Assembly: GCA_003117195.1 (NCBI GenBank)
Contig: BDSI01000033.1
Location: 496,001 to 560,000 of the forward strand
DNA from: Eudorina sp. 2006-703-Eu-15
Taxonomy: Eukaryota; Chlorophyta; Chlorophyceae; Chlamydomonadales; Volvocaceae
Reading direction: 5' to 3'
DNA: 64,000 bases
Positions 35,601-48,400 of the stretch are shown in pieces (position 1 is the first letter of the stretch; every line of letters begins with the position of its first letter). The notes under the pieces are model-generated. The model did not search any database. It worked only from the letters and a program-made list of their open reading frames with translations, and was not told where the DNA came from. Both the position numbers and the translations under genes were made by a program.

Positions 35601-38600
35601 GCGCTGCTGGACGGACAGGTACCCCGGCCGCGGAGCGGAGGGGAGGGGGGTGGGTGGGTGGGAAATTGGTGGGTGGATATCGGGTCGGGGGTCGGATGGA
35701 CGGGGTGGGTGGATGGGTGGGTGCCAGCGATTGTGGGACAGGTGCGGAGTAGGCCGGAGAGGGTGGGTGGGTTGGGGTGGACAATTACTGCGCGATCGGT
35801 GATTTTTCGCGGTGTCCCTGTCATGGGGTGGGGTGGAGGCTCTACCTCTACCAGAAGAGGTAACAGGGTAACCCATCCCATCCCATCCCACCCGACAGGA
35901 CTACGACGGCCGTACGGCACTCCACCAAGCGATCCGCTACAACCGCCTCTCCGAGGCCACCTGGCTCATCTCCCGGGGGGCCCACCTGGACATCCCGGAC
36001 TTTGAGGGGCTGCTGCCGCTGCACCAGGCGGGCTGCTCGGGCTTCCTGGACATCACCCGGCAGCTGGTGACCGCGGGCGCGCCGCTGAACCTGCACACCA
36101 TCAAGTACGTGTCCCAGGAGCAGCTTGACGCGCAGGCGAAGCGGCAGGCGGAGGGGCACCTGGGCTCCAAGAAGGCCAAGCGCAAGCAGCAGCTGGACGT
36201 GTCGGGCCTGACCACCATCGGCGGCAACTCGCCGCTCGCGCTCGCGATCCGGCACGGGCACGGCGGCATCGTGGAGTACCTGCTGGCGCAGAACGCCATG
36301 TTTGACCTGAAGAACGCGGCGGACAGCTCGGCGTTCCACGCCGCGCTGGACAAGGGCAGCGCCGCGATCGCGGGGCTGCTGCTGCAGCACATCAACAAGA
36401 AGGGCGGGACGGGAGGGGTGGGAGGGGCGGGGACCGGCGGTGGGGGTGGGGGTGGTGGTGGGGCCGGCGGCGGGGGCAGTGGTGGGGGCGGGTCGTCGTC
36501 GGCGCGTAGCCCGCCGGCTGGGAAGGGCGGCGGATCCGCCCGGGAGAGGGAACGAGAGAGGGAGAAGGAGCGGGACGGGCGGCTGAGTAGGAAGGAGGCG
36601 AAGAGAGAGGCGGCGGCGAATCGGCAGCGGGAGAGGGAGGCGGCCAAGGAGACGTCCAGTGGGAGCAGCGGTGGGGTCGGCGACGCCACGGGGGGCGGCG
36701 AAGGGGCAGGGCCGGCGGCGGCGGCGGCGGCGGCGGCTTCCGGGGCGGGCGGCGAGGGGTCGGGAACCGCGGCGGCGGCGGCGACGGTGACGGAGCCGCC
36801 GGGGGCGTTTGATGCGGGGGCGGGGCTGCGGGAGATGGTCCTCAAGGAGCGCGAGCGGCTCCGACAGCAGCTAGGACTGAGTAACTCGAGCAGCAGCAGC
36901 AGTGCTAGCGCCAACGGCACCGTCGGGGGCGGCTCCTCGTCGGCCCCGGCGGAGCCCAAACCCATGCTGTCTATCTTCGCGCGGAATGGCGGGAGTGCTG
37001 CATCGGCCGCCGCCGCAGCAGCGGCAGCAGCAGCAGCGCGGCCGACGGCGGCGGCGCCGCCGCCGGGGTCCGCCTGTGCCCCCCCCGCCTCCAGCAATTC
37101 GGCTCCGGGTAAGGGCGGCGGCACTTCCAGCGCCGCGACTTGCAGCGCGGGGAGCACTGCCAGTACGGGCCGCAGCTCCGCCGCCGCCAGCGGCAGTGGC
37201 AGCAGCACCATCGAGGAGAAGAGCTCCAGCGGCAGCAGCGGGGGCCACAGCAGCTGCGCAGCGACGTGCGACTCGGGCGCATCGGACCCGACGTCCAGCA
37301 GCGGCGGGGAGTCCTCCTCCCTAGGGGCCACACCGCCGTCGCCCGCGCGGACGGCCCTTACCGCGGTAGCCGCATCTGGAGAGGGCGCCACACCACCTGA
37401 CGCCCTAGGGCAGCGACCGCCGCCGCCGCAGCAGCGGCAGCAGCAGCAGCAGCAACAGCATGTAGCGGATGACACTGCCACGGCGGTGCCTCCACCGCGG
37501 GGCTCGGCGGCCAACGGGCCGGCGGCCGCGTCAGCGGCTCCAGGGGAGGATTCGAAGCCGAAGGCTGGTGGGGCCGGAGGTGACGCAGCCGCGGTACCGC
37601 GACCACCTCAGGCAGCTGGCGCTGCCCACGCCGCCAGTGAGCCCGGCACTACCACCGCCGCCGCCGTTGCCGCCAGCGAAGCTGCCGCTGCGCCGAAGCC
37701 GGGCGGTGCTGCGGCCCCGTCCGAGCAGCCCTCCAGCGGTGCAGTCAAGCCTGCACCCACAACCCTGAAAGACGGCGAGTCGGGGGTGTCAGCACTGCCG
37801 GTCCCCGCCGCCGCGGCGGCGACGGCGGCAGCGGCCCAGGCGCCCGCGGCGGCTGTCGCCGCGACCGGCGCCGTGGTGGGGACGTGTCCGCAGACGGCGA
37901 CAGCGACGGTGACGACGCCTGTCGTGCAGGGAAAGGAGGGCCCGAAGCCCTCGCCGGCGCCCTCGCTGGCACGTGCCGCCGTCCCGGTGCAGGGCAGCAA
38001 GCCGGCGGCCGTGGGGAAAGCCGCTGCCGGCGCCAGTCCCGCGGCGGAGCACTCGGCCGTCAAGGGCGGCATCAACGGCACGACTCCCACCCCCGCCGCT
38101 ACGTCCGGCCCGGGGGGTGCTGCCGCAGTTCCGGTTGCCTCCGTCGTCAGCCCCATCAAGGTGAAGTTTAGAGCCAAGCCGATGGATCCGCCCTCAGTTG
38201 CAATGGTCACATCTGGGAACAACGCCGCTGAGGCGGCAGCGGCGCCGCCGCCGCCGCCGGCGGCGGCGGCGGCGGCGGCGAACATCGTGCCGGCTGAGCC
38301 CTCCGCGAGCACTGCGACGAAGTCACGGAGAGGGAAAGTCATCACCGTCCCCGCGCCCCTCCTGTCCGGCCGCCACCGAGGGGCGGATCCGCCCCAGCAG
38401 CAGCAGCACCAGCAGCAGCAGACCGCGGCGGCAGCGATGAAGGGCAGCGGAGATGTGCCGGCGGCGGCGCCGTACCTGACAATTCCCGCCAGCCTGCTAT
38501 CCAGCCGGCCGCAGCCCGCGCCGTCCAACTCCGGGCCGCCGTCCAGTGTCGCCAACAGCACCACCGCTGGAACGACAGCTCCTGCCGCTACTGCCGCAGC

Positions 38601-41274
38601 GTCCTGTCGTACCGTTGCGGGACCGCCGGCGACGGTTGGAGTCGTCGGCAGCGGCCTGCGGCCCGCGGCAATGAGCTACAACCCCCGCTCGGCGACGCCA
38701 GCGCAGCCGGCACAGCAGCCCGCACCCATGGCGTCGGCGCCGGCGACAGCAGCCGTGTCTGGTCATGCGCCGGCGCCGCCTCCGCCTTCGGTCGTGCCGG
38801 AGCCCGCCCAGCTGCTGGCGGGTGGTCCTCTGTCAGCACCTGCGTTGGTCGGAGGTGTGGCCCGGCTGCCGCCACCCCATCCGGGGGGCTTGCCTCCGCA
38901 GCCGCAGCTGCCGCCGCCGGCGGGGATGCCAATGCCGGGGGCCGTAATTCCTCCTCCGCCGCCGCCCGGATTCGCACCACCTGCGGTCCCCGGGGCCAAG
39001 CCGGGGTCCCTGCAGCCGCCGCCGCCGCCGCCGCCGGGCCTGCCACCGCTACTGCACGCCGCCGCCGGCGCGGTGGCGGCGGCGCCGGCGGCGGCGCCGG
39101 CGGGGCCCGTCGGCGGCCTTGATGTGCCGCTGGCGGTTGCGGATGCGCCCATGCCGGATATGGACCATTTGGAGTCTATGGTCCTGTCGGTGGTGGATCA
39201 GGGGATGGAGGAGAGCGTGGGCGCGGGGGCGCGGGGCCTGCTCACCGGCGGCGACGTGGGGGCGGGAGGGGCAGGCGCAGGCGGCGGCCGGGGGCCGGGC
39301 GGCTCCAACGGCCCGGGTGTGGATGCGCGCTGGTCTCACGCGTCCGACAGGGCGATGCCGCCAGTGACGACGCTTCCGGGCGGCGGCTGCGGCAGCGGCG
39401 GCTGCGGCAGCGGCGGCATGCCGACTGGCGCCGCGGGTGGGGGTCCAGGGATGGACGACGCCACGGCGGCGCTCCGAAGGGGTCTGGGGCCGCCGCCGCC
39501 GCCACCCGCACCGCCGCTGCCGTCGCAGGGCGCAGACGCGCTGCACGGCGGCCTGGGTATCCACGTGGACGCCTCGGGCGCAGGTCCGGGATCGGGACAG
39601 ATCCCGGCGGCGCCGTTCCTGGGTGCCGGCGTGGCGGCGGCATTGGCGCGGGCGCACTCGGGGGAGCTGGCTGCGCTGGGGCAGTTGCTGGATAGGAGCG
39701 GCTCGCTCAGTGTACCCGGCGGCGGAGGCGGAGAAGGAGGCGGAGGAGGAGAGGTAGCGCTGGCGGCGGCGGGGTCTGTGCTGGAGCCGGCCGGCGACGG
39801 CGGAGGCGGCGGGGGCCCGGGTCTGCTCAGCCGCACGGCGTCGCAGCAAGGCCTGAATCGGTACGACTCGGGCATGCTGGGCCAATCGGTTCACACGCCC
39901 TCCCTGGCGCTGTTCTCCGCGGACGTCTGGGCGGCGGATGGCGGCGCAGCGGCGAAGGGGGGTCCAGGAGGCGGCGGCGGCGGCGGCGGGCCTGGCATCG
40001 TTGACGGCCTGGGGTCGGACTGGCGCGGCGGCGGTCACCACGAATCGTGGGTGGCGATGGCGGAAGCGCAGCAGCTGCAGCTGTCGCAGGCGATGGAGGC
40101 GCTGGGCAACGGCGGCGTTGGGAGCGGGGTTGCTGGCGCGTTCGCGCCGCCGGGGATCGGATCCGCGGCGGGGCCTCCGCCTGCCTCGTCCGCAGTCGTA
40201 GGGCCGCCGCCGATGGCTCCGCCGCCGCCACCGGCCAAACGGGAGCCGTTGCCCGAATTTCCCGCGTCACTCTTCGACGATGATGAGGACGAGCGGAATC
40301 ACCATCGGGGCCTCTCCAACCACCTAGTCGCTAACGGTCGTGTACCCGATGGCGACAGCGGCATGGGCCCACGGGTCGGAGGTACGGCCGTCGTCATGGG
40401 AGGTCCTGTCGTACGCCCGGGCATGGCCCCCGGTGCGGACCAGCCGCCGCCGCCGCCAGCGGGCGGCGGCTCGCGGCCGATGATGTACGGCACCTCAGGC
40501 CCCGGAATGGTCGGACCCATGGGTCCTGGTGTTCCCATGGGCATGGGACAGCTGCCGGTTTCCCCACAAATGCCGTACGGTCACAACCCCGGTGTTATGT
40601 TCCCGCCGGGTATGAATCCCCATGCCGCTGCGGCTGCTGCGGCTTTCGGCGGCGGCGGGCACCCTGGCTTTCCAGGGTCGGGGCCGGGCCCGTACGGAGA
40701 TTGGTACGGCACAGGTCCGGCAGGACCGTACGGCGGATATAGGCCGCCGCTTATGGTGCCTCCTGGCGGTGCAATGTACGGGAACGCGGTGCCGGGCGGC
40801 GGCATGCAAGGGCCACGCGCAGGCGGCATGATGGCGTCGGGATTGCCGGGGCCGCACGGTTCGCAGCCGCCGCCGCCGCCGCTGCCGGGGTCTTTCAGTG
40901 GGCCGCCGCACCCGCACGCCCACGCGCACGCGCTCCCGATGCCGCCCCCGCAGCAGCCGGGCGGAGCGGCCGCCCAGGGGTCCGTGTGGTTCACTGGCGG
41001 GGGCGGCAAGGCTGCGGCGCTGAGCGGTATGGCACGCAGCGCGGCTGCTGGCGGCGGTGGAGGGGCCTCCGGCGCTGGCAGCGGCGGGAGTAGCACCGCC
41101 GCGGCGGCAGCGGACACGACTCCGCCGGCTGCGGGCACCGGCACGGCGGGTACCGGCGGCGGGGCCGGAAACGGCGGTGGGGTGGGCGGCAGCGGCGGGG
41201 CCACCGGAGGCGGGAACGGTGGGGCTGGCGGGGGTAGGCACAGCCATGGGCGGGGAGGTAAGGGACGTAGGTGA
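29691..41274 (+). CDS. giant SUMO-like / ankyrin-repeat / proline-rich protein, about 2,466 aa
   Basis: Nine exons: 29691-29812, 29950-30010, 30115-30216, 30502-31026, 31841-32593, 33998-34219, 34689-34814, 35505-35618 and 35899-41274. Phases agree at every junction, and all but the first intron are phase 0. Residues about 17-95, 96-169 and 189-270 each show the beta-beta-alpha-beta pattern of ubiquitin/SUMO folds (KFTITVQCN with VLDLIHLKE; IDLTLKDQ with LKTGEQLFCYC; SLRFIKFYF with LADGDTILAY). Ankyrin repeats follow from about 271 to 845, for example KHPLHAAVANGHVELVKLLL, GHAETLRVLLAAGANPW and GRTALHQAIRYN. They are interrupted by a Ser/Gly-rich linker (340-460) and a CPCRTC motif (exon 7). 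Then come an Arg/Glu charged stretch and about 1,500 residues rich in Pro, Gly and Ala with FH1-like poly-Pro. No E1, E2 or E3 motif or membrane span is seen. An adaptor or scaffold role is inferred. The donors at 30011 and 30217 are the weakest. Confidence 0.72.
32659..32793. repeat. 37-bp inverted repeat (35/37) with 61-bp loop in intron 5 of the giant gene
   Basis: Arms lie at 32659-32695 and 32757-32793. The left arm starts GCCTCATCGCGGCCC and the right arm is its complement except at two positions. Transcribed as part of the intron, it would form a long hairpin. It could be a foldback element or a small-RNA precursor. No such hairpin is known to me at this gene. Confidence 0.85.
33072..33395. 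mobile_element. possible MITE-like element, about 324 bp, in intron 5 of the giant gene
   Basis: Imperfect terminal inverted repeats (19 of 22 positions) lie at 33072-33093 and 33374-33395, the left one containing GGAAATTGGTAGACAT. The left end and about 22 bp next to it recur inverted at 969-1013 in an intron of the first gene and, degenerate, at 34231-34264 in intron 6. No coding potential and no clear target-site duplication were seen, so the call is tentative. Confidence 0.4.
33775..33985. repeat. 21-22 bp minisatellite, about ten copies, in intron 5 of the giant gene
   Basis: Units of the form CCGGCCGATCTCCGCCCCCC are tandemly repeated up to about 12 bp before the exon 6 acceptor at 33997. 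They act as a very long pyrimidine-rich tract on the sense strand. The complement carries runs of six or seven G at regular spacing. Confidence 0.9.
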
Positions 41275-42477
41275 GGGGGGCTGAAGGTGGGCGTGGAAAT
41301 GATGCTGGAAATGTTGCGTTGCCTAGCAGGTGTTGGGGGTTCGGGTTGCACGACTGGTGGCAGGCCAGAGCGTGTATTCCTATTTCGAGCGTGTCCAGAG
41401 GGCGCGCAGTGATGGGGCCACGTGGGTGAGTGGACGCGGCGCTGCGGGGCGTGCTGCCGCCGCGGAGTGGCAGCAGCATGAGAGATGGGTGTGCGCTCGA
41501 GGGAGTGGTGGACTGTACTGAACCGGCTGCACCGCCCTGTGGGGCCAGCCTTTTGATGTGTCGGTCGGGGCGCGGTGCGGAACGCAAACCGGCTGCCAGC
41601 CGACGGCAGGTGTCACGGCGTGCGTGTTAGGTGTTTGTGGCCCCGTTCTCCGTGCAACAACGCCGCGGGAGGTTTTAGTCCGCAGTGTTTGCAAGGATAT
41701 CGAAGAGGCTGCACACTGAACGTGGCATAGGTGTTAAGTTGACCCCGTCGCGATGGCCATCACTGATCTGGAATTAAGCACTGCGTGACGGCGGCGCTGA
41801 CGCTGACTTGTTAACGTCCGCTCTCCGGTGGACGTGTAGCAGCTCCTGCAGCTGTTGCTGAGCTGCAAATGTCGCACGGGCGGCGGCACTCCAAGGGCCG
41901 AAAGAACAACACCCCGTACGCAAACGGGCACGTGCGCTCTGCCCGCAGCAGTGGACTCGGGCGGATCAGTCGGCTGCTGTTGACGTCCGTTGCTGCTTGT
42001 TGTGAGATTTACAGAAAGGAACGTATTCATCATGTATCCCGCGGAAAGCGTAGTACAGAGCGTTCGGCACCCGTGCGACGGCGTCGTTTGAGATGAACTT
42101 TGAATGCATTCAGAACGACGACACGGAACCCCCATTAGCGGCTTTGCAACAGGGCACATTCGGTGTGGGAGCAAGCAGGAAGAATTCCAGCCGATGGACT
42201 CGGCACACGCGCTCATTACCTACAGCATCGTCTACAGAGCACGTGGGGATAGCATGGTAGGCCGAATGAGCAGGCCGGGAGCTCTGTCCGGGACTGGAGT
42301 GTCTGCTGGTTGGCTCCATTCTTCATTATGAAGCACCCCTAACACTGTTAACCCACGTTACAGGTCCTCGTCAAGGAAAGAAAGCACCGGCCGTATTGCG
42401 CCACGCTAAATGTTCAACCCGGCATCCAACTTCACCCGGACGGTCTTGTCGCCTAGGGATTGCGCGCTCCCCTGCGC
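41275..42477. other. intergenic region between convergent genes
   Basis: It contains the 3' UTRs of the plus-strand giant gene and of the minus-strand gene ending at 42478. Minus-strand TGTAA signals (TTACA on plus) lie at 42358-42362 and near 42009. No plus-strand TGTAA was found for the giant gene. No other gene or repeat is seen. Confidence 0.6.
42358..42362 (-). terminator. TGTAA polyadenylation-type signal
   Basis: Minus-strand TGTAA about 116 bp after the stop at 42478, a suitable place for the 3' end of that gene. A second copy lies near 42009. Confidence 0.4.
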
Positions 42478-45400
42478 TCACGCACCCGTCGCCTCCCGCT
42501 CACGAATCAACGGCCACGACGACATGCTTGAAATCCGCAGCGCATCGAAGCTGTCCTGCACCACCCGGCCAGCCCGTCCCATGCCCGGCCCCGCGCCGCC
42601 AAGCACCATGACACCCTCTTCCCCACCGCCGGCGCCTCCGCCGCCGACGGCACCCCCCAACGTCAAGCTGGTGAGCGCGTCCGTGCCCGGCGTGTTGGGG
42701 GACGTGCACTGCACCGGAACCGGAAGCTCGGACAGCAGGTCGGGCTCCGCCGAGTTCTCGGCATCACTGGTCGGCACCTCAGCCCTGCCGCCCCGATCAT
42801 CCTGACCTGCCAGTCGCCCGGCCTGGCCAGCAGGATTGGGCATGCTCATGGGCGTCGCGCCGATTGCTGTGTTCATGCCGAAGCCCATGAAGCCGTCGGC
42901 GGTTGGGGGCTGCGGCACCGGCCCGACCGCAGCGGGGTCCCAGGAGAACCGAAGCTTGGCTTGCGGCAGGATCGAGGGTGCGCCGCCCGGAGCCGCCTTG
43001 GCGCGGTTGGCTGCCAGTTGGTTTGGTGCCGGGTACTGGAATTGCTACGTGCGTTGGCAGGGGCAGAAGCGGGCGGCACAAGGAGGTCACGGGGGGCTCA
43101 GAAGGAAAACAGAAGGGGGGCTTGGGATGGCGGGGAGGCGGCGTGTGGCCCCAATCACCCAGGATGCAGGACGCAGGAGTTGCGCGGGTCAACAGAAATA
43201 AACGCGTGTCCTTTCCTCTATGCACGATCCTGGAGCGCGCCGCCGCCGCCCCTGCTGTTACGGTCTTCACATTGCGACGTCGAAGGTGGGCCCCCCCAAA
43301 CAGCATCGGCACTGTGTTGGTGAAGCCGTCAGGATGATAAACCAAGGTGCTGACTGCAGATCGTCGTGATGTGGCACACAACGTTTTCCCGGTGGCTCCC
43401 AGGCGGGCGGTGACGCAGGCCCTGACCCGACCATCGGCGCTCACCCCTGGCCCAGGTGTGAGCAGCATCAGTCCGGAGGTCCTCGTGGTGAGGGTGCTGC
43501 CGGGGGCGCAGCCCCCCCCCGGGGGCAGCCCCGTCGGCGGCAAGCCGATCGGGTGGGACGGCTGCTTGCTGACCACCACCGTCGCGTCCCCCCGGCTGGC
43601 CCCGAAAGGACTGGCCGCCTCGCCCTGCGCCACCAGACCGCACGAAGAGTCCAACGGACCCAGGTGCAAGTCGCCGAGACCGGCTCCGAAACCATGGAAG
43701 CTGACCGCCGGGTCCGATTCCGGCGGCGAGGTTTCATGCCCGGGGCCGAACCCGAATCCGCCGACTGCCTCCCCGAAGCCGTTGATCGGAGCGAGGGAGC
43801 CCGGCGTGGCGGCCAGGCTGGCGCATGGGCTTGCGTCCATGAGCCAACTGAGGTCCTGCAGAGCGTGGTGTGGGGCGCCACGACAGTGATGTATGTTGGT
43901 TTGATAGGGTGCCAGTCAATCCTGGGGCCGCCCGTCAGGCAGGCTGCTACTTTGACGCTGCCGCTGATGGACCGCACGACAGAAATCCGCTCCGCCCTTG
44001 CAGGTAGCAGGTAGCTTGGGATGATGGTCAGCAAGCCCTGGTTCCAAGCCCTACATCCTGCGCGGCTCTTGCACCGCTCCATCTGCGCGTGAGCGCGAGC
44101 CGTGTCCCAAACGCAGTGCACAGCCCGCTGATGCCCTTATGCCAACCCCTAGTACCCTTTGCCCAGATGCTTTCCGAACGCAATGTCAGCGCGCATGCAC
44201 CTTGGGCCTCTTTGCCGCCAGGTGCTCGTTGTCGGGGGAGCCCTCCCGAAGCCCAGGGCAGCCCTCCGCGGGGCCCCTCGTGGCCCCGCCCGGTCCTGGA
44301 GACTGCGAGGCCACGTCCACGTCCACGGCCTCCTCGCGAACATCCGTGGTGGACGCCGCCTGCACACGCGCAGACCCTCCCTGCAGCGGACAAGTTGCAG
44401 CATGTCAACAGCCATCAGCCATTCCAGCGATGGCGACTGGCCACCAGCAGGGGCCGCCAACACACATTACATTACTTGTTATCGTGCAGTACTTGCAGGG
44501 TATGAGACCGCGTCCGCTGCATATGTACTCACCTGCGCCTGTGAGCCAAGCTGGGCAGACTCCGTCGCCGTGCCCTCCGGTGTCGTCCGCCCCGATGCAC
44601 CCGCGGCGGCATCGCTGGCTGGTGTGCCGCTGTAATCGCCGGCTCCACCGCTCCTCGACCGCGGGGTGCCAGTTCCGGCCCTGGCCTTCACTGCCGCAGG
44701 CGCGGCCCTGCCGCGCTGGGGCTGCGGGGCTGGGCAGCCATGCGCCGCCGCCGCGGCCTGTCGTGCAGGCGCGCGTGGCTGCGCCGCATGGCTTACCATC
44801 AACGCCCTGCGCGCCGGCGCACGATCCGGCTGGGTGCCTTGAGCTTTGCCCGCTGCTGCCGGAGCCTGGCCGCCGGAGCTTCCCCCTGCTGATGCTGATG
44901 CGCCCGCCGGCGCCACCGCGGCGGCGTCGCCGGCAGGAGCAACCGCGGGCTCCTGGGCCAGCGGACCGGCCCCGGGGCGGCCCAGGAGCGCTTCATAGTG
45001 CCTGCGGCGTTGCGCGCGCTCCTGCTCGGGATCCTGCCGGACGGCCGCGACTCGAGTTGCGGATGGCGCCGCTCGCTGAGACGCAGCCACGGCGCCGCCG
45101 CCGCCGCGAGCCGTCAGCTGCGGGGCGTCAATCGCGTCGTTAGCCGCTGCACGTGTGCCGTGGGCCGCGGCGCCAGTCGCTGCGGTGGCGCCTGCGCCCC
45201 TTGAGGCCGCCGTCTTCACAGCAGGCCCAGGCCCCGCAGCCGCCGTGGGCTTGCTGGCGTGGTTTGCGGCGGCCTGCGCAGCCTTGGCGGAGCCAGCGCT
45301 GCTGCCATGCGAGGCCACCGCTGGTTGCGCGGCAGCAGGTGGCTTGGGGGCGCCCTCGCCGTGACCCGCCGCAGGCGCCGTGGCGGCCGTCGACTTGTGC

Positions 45401-48400
45401 ATGGCGCCGGGTCGGGCAGTCACCATCCTGGTTGCTGCGGCGTCCTTCAAGGCTGCTACGATCGCTGCAGCGCTCTGCGGGCCCGAGGCCGGCCTGGCCG
45501 TCAAGGGTCGCACGTTTTCAACCGCAGCTGTAGCTTTTTTGGCTTCCCCACGCGCTGTGAGACACACTTGGGCATTCCTGGTCTTTGGCTTGGCAGCGCC
45601 GCCGCCGTGCGCCGCGTCATGACCCGTGGGTCCAACGCGGGAGCTGCGCGCCGCTGGCGCTGCGTGGCCGCGTGCCGACGGCATCGCGAAGCCAGGCACC
45701 GGCTGCTTGTGCGCATCGGCATTCGCTGCTCGCACGACCGGCGCTCGCTGCTGGCCGGCGCCAGCTGCGTTGGCGGCCGGTGCGGCTGCGGCCCCATGTG
45801 CGGGCGACAGCGCCCGGGCGGCAGCTTCCGCCGCCGGAGACACACCCGCCATCGGGCCGGAGAGCCGCCTCGCCGACGGCGCGCCATTCGCCAGCACCGG
45901 GCTGCGCGCTGCGACGGGCTGCTGTCGCAGCGGGACCATGTCCGCGGCCACCGCGGCGCCCGGGGTGCGCAGGTGGGGGGTGCTCGAGGGCGATTTCGCG
46001 CCCTCCGTGGGCAAGCCGTCGAAGTTGAGCTTCGGCACAAGCTGCATATGAGGCCGCCGCTGTTGCTGCTGCTGCGGTGGCGTCGACTCTGCATCCGTCG
46101 CCACCGCCGGTTTGCGGGCCGACGGGCCGGGCGTGATTTGCATGGGCGAGGGCTGCGTGACGTTGTCGGCTGCCGGGCCAGCGCCCGTCCCGGGGCCAGT
46201 TCCGGGCAGGCTGGGCCGGGGGGGCCTCCGCGCACTTGTTGACCGAGACCTGCTGCTCTTGCCCGAGCCAGGCTGCCCGCGGCCAGCCGGGCTGCTCACG
46301 CGGCGCCGAGGTGCCCCGCCTGGTCCCGGCCGGCCGCGGGCCGCCGCCCGCGTGGCGGCGGGGAGCGGCGCCGCCAGCGGCAGTGGCAGCGGCACCGCCG
46401 GCGGCGCCGAGGGGGTGCGCTCGCGGCAGGGCCGCTTCGAGGGCGACGTGATCGGGACCGCGTACCGCTTGGACGGCGGCAGCTTGTCGGGGCTGTGGCA
46501 AGCGGTCTGGCGGGCGGCGGCAGCGCCCGATGAGGACTCGGACACAGCCGGCTGCACTTTGCCATACCTGCCAGCCGCTGCGCCCGCGGCAGACGACCCA
46601 CCGGCGCTGCTGCCGCGGCTGAGGATCATGGGGGGCTCCGGCATTTCGGCGTTGACGCCGGCGTCCTTGTCAGGGTGGGACTTGGCTGCGCCCTCGGCTG
46701 CACGCTTCCCGGCGGCCTGCCGGCCGGCCTCCTTGTCTTTCGTTGCGGCCGCAGACAGCCCACCGGCCGCGACCTTGGGCCCTTGAGCACCTGCGGGGCG
46801 CGTGACCGCCGAGGTATTGCCCTTGCCGGGCGCGTGTGCAGCAGGCTGCGGCGCCGCAGGCTTGGCGCCAGCGGGAGCCTTCCCGGCGCCGCCGCTCGAG
46901 GAGTTGCGGCGCAGCGCCGGCGCCTCGCCTCCAGTGCTGCTGCGACCGCCGGCCGCGGCGGCTTTGACGGTCTGGCCCGCCTTAGCATCAGGCTCGTCGG
47001 TGGGCTTGGCTGAAGCTGCCGCGCCTGTCGCTTTGGGGCGCGCCGACCGCTTGACTCGCGGCTGCGCTGGCGCCGGCGCCTTGCCCGCTGGCTGCACGGC
47101 GGCTGCGACGACGGGTGCTGCAAGGCCAGCAGCCGCGCCGCCTGGAGCTATTGTCGCACCTGCTGCTGCTGCTACTGCTCGACCGGCACCGCCCAGGCCG
47201 AGGGTGCCAGGTGAAGGGCACTTCATGTTTGAGAACGGGGTCACTGGCGGCGAGGCCCCGAGGGCAGGGCGCACGCGCTTTAAGAATAAAGGCGTGCCGG
47301 TACCGGTCCCCGTGGCAGCTGCGATCTCTTTGGCTTCGGCATCGTTGCCGCAAGCCCGCGGCGTCGCCGCCGCGCCGGCCTTGCTAGCGCTGCGGGGCGC
47401 AGTGGTCCGATCCACCGCCCGCGGCGTGGTCTCCCGCGGCAAGTCGGCGCCGGCGGTACTTGGCCGCCGCGGCTTCTGCGCGGACTGCCGGCTGGGCGTG
47501 ACGGTGGCTGTGGCCTTAGCGGCGCGCGGCTGAGATGGTTTGGCTGTACTGGGCGGCCGTGCTGAGGAAGGTGGTGCGTCACGCACGTCACTTCGGGGCC
47601 TGTGGCCCGGAGTTGTTGTTGCGCCAGCTGCCTTGCGGCCTGCGCCGCCGGTACTTGCTGGAGTGGCGGTTGGATGCGCGGCCCGTGGTGTGCCCGCGAC
47701 CCCGCCGGCGCTCTTCTCGCGCTTAAGCGCAGCGCCGCGAGGGCCCGGAACGGGCGCAGCCGGCGATGCGCCCGCGAGCGAAGGCCGTCTGGAAGTTCGT
47801 GGTGCCACAGCGTTGATGTTGCCACTCGTCTCACCGCTGCCTTCGATCAGGCCGTCTAACAGGAGTGCTGCGGCCAGCTGCGGCATGTATGCTGCTGGCA
47901 GCGGCGCTTGGATAGTGGCAGCTTCCGAGGACGCCGGTGAATGCGCGACAGGATCCAGCTCCTGAGGTGCAACACCCAGGAAAGGCACGACCGAGGATGT
48001 GCTGTCCTCTTTTGTCCCTGGCCGCGAACCAGCACGCAGTTCTCCAGCGGTTCCACTGACGGTTGGGCTGTCGGCGCTGCAAACAACAGCGCGTGCATCG
48101 ACGGCAGGTTGGGGCGGCAGCTGCTGAAGCGCGGCAACTGATTCACGACAATCCGATGCGAGTAGCACGGCGGTGGACGCATCCTTTGCAGTACCCGTTG
48201 CTGCTGCTGGCTGAGTTGCGTTGGTCATCGGCTTTGCCGTTTCCGCCGCGGCAGCCCCCGAGCCAAGGGAACTTGGCCTGCTGCCACTGGCGATGACGCA
48301 GCCAGTGCCAACGTTCTCAGAGAATGATAATATTTTCCCTTGTTGCCTTCTAGATTGCACGCTTGCGTTTCCATGTGGTTTTGAAGACTGCGATGACCGC

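Noticed and set aside
35937..37514. 525-codon minus-strand frame across the giant gene
   Set aside because: The plus strand encodes ankyrin repeats in frame over the same DNA. The minus frame is Ser/Pro/Leu-rich antisense.
44653..47726. Plus-strand frames (up to 334 codons) opposite the gene at 42478-48699
   Set aside because: The minus-strand frame has a clear ATG, four exons with matching phases and a polyadenylation signal. The plus frames are its shadows.
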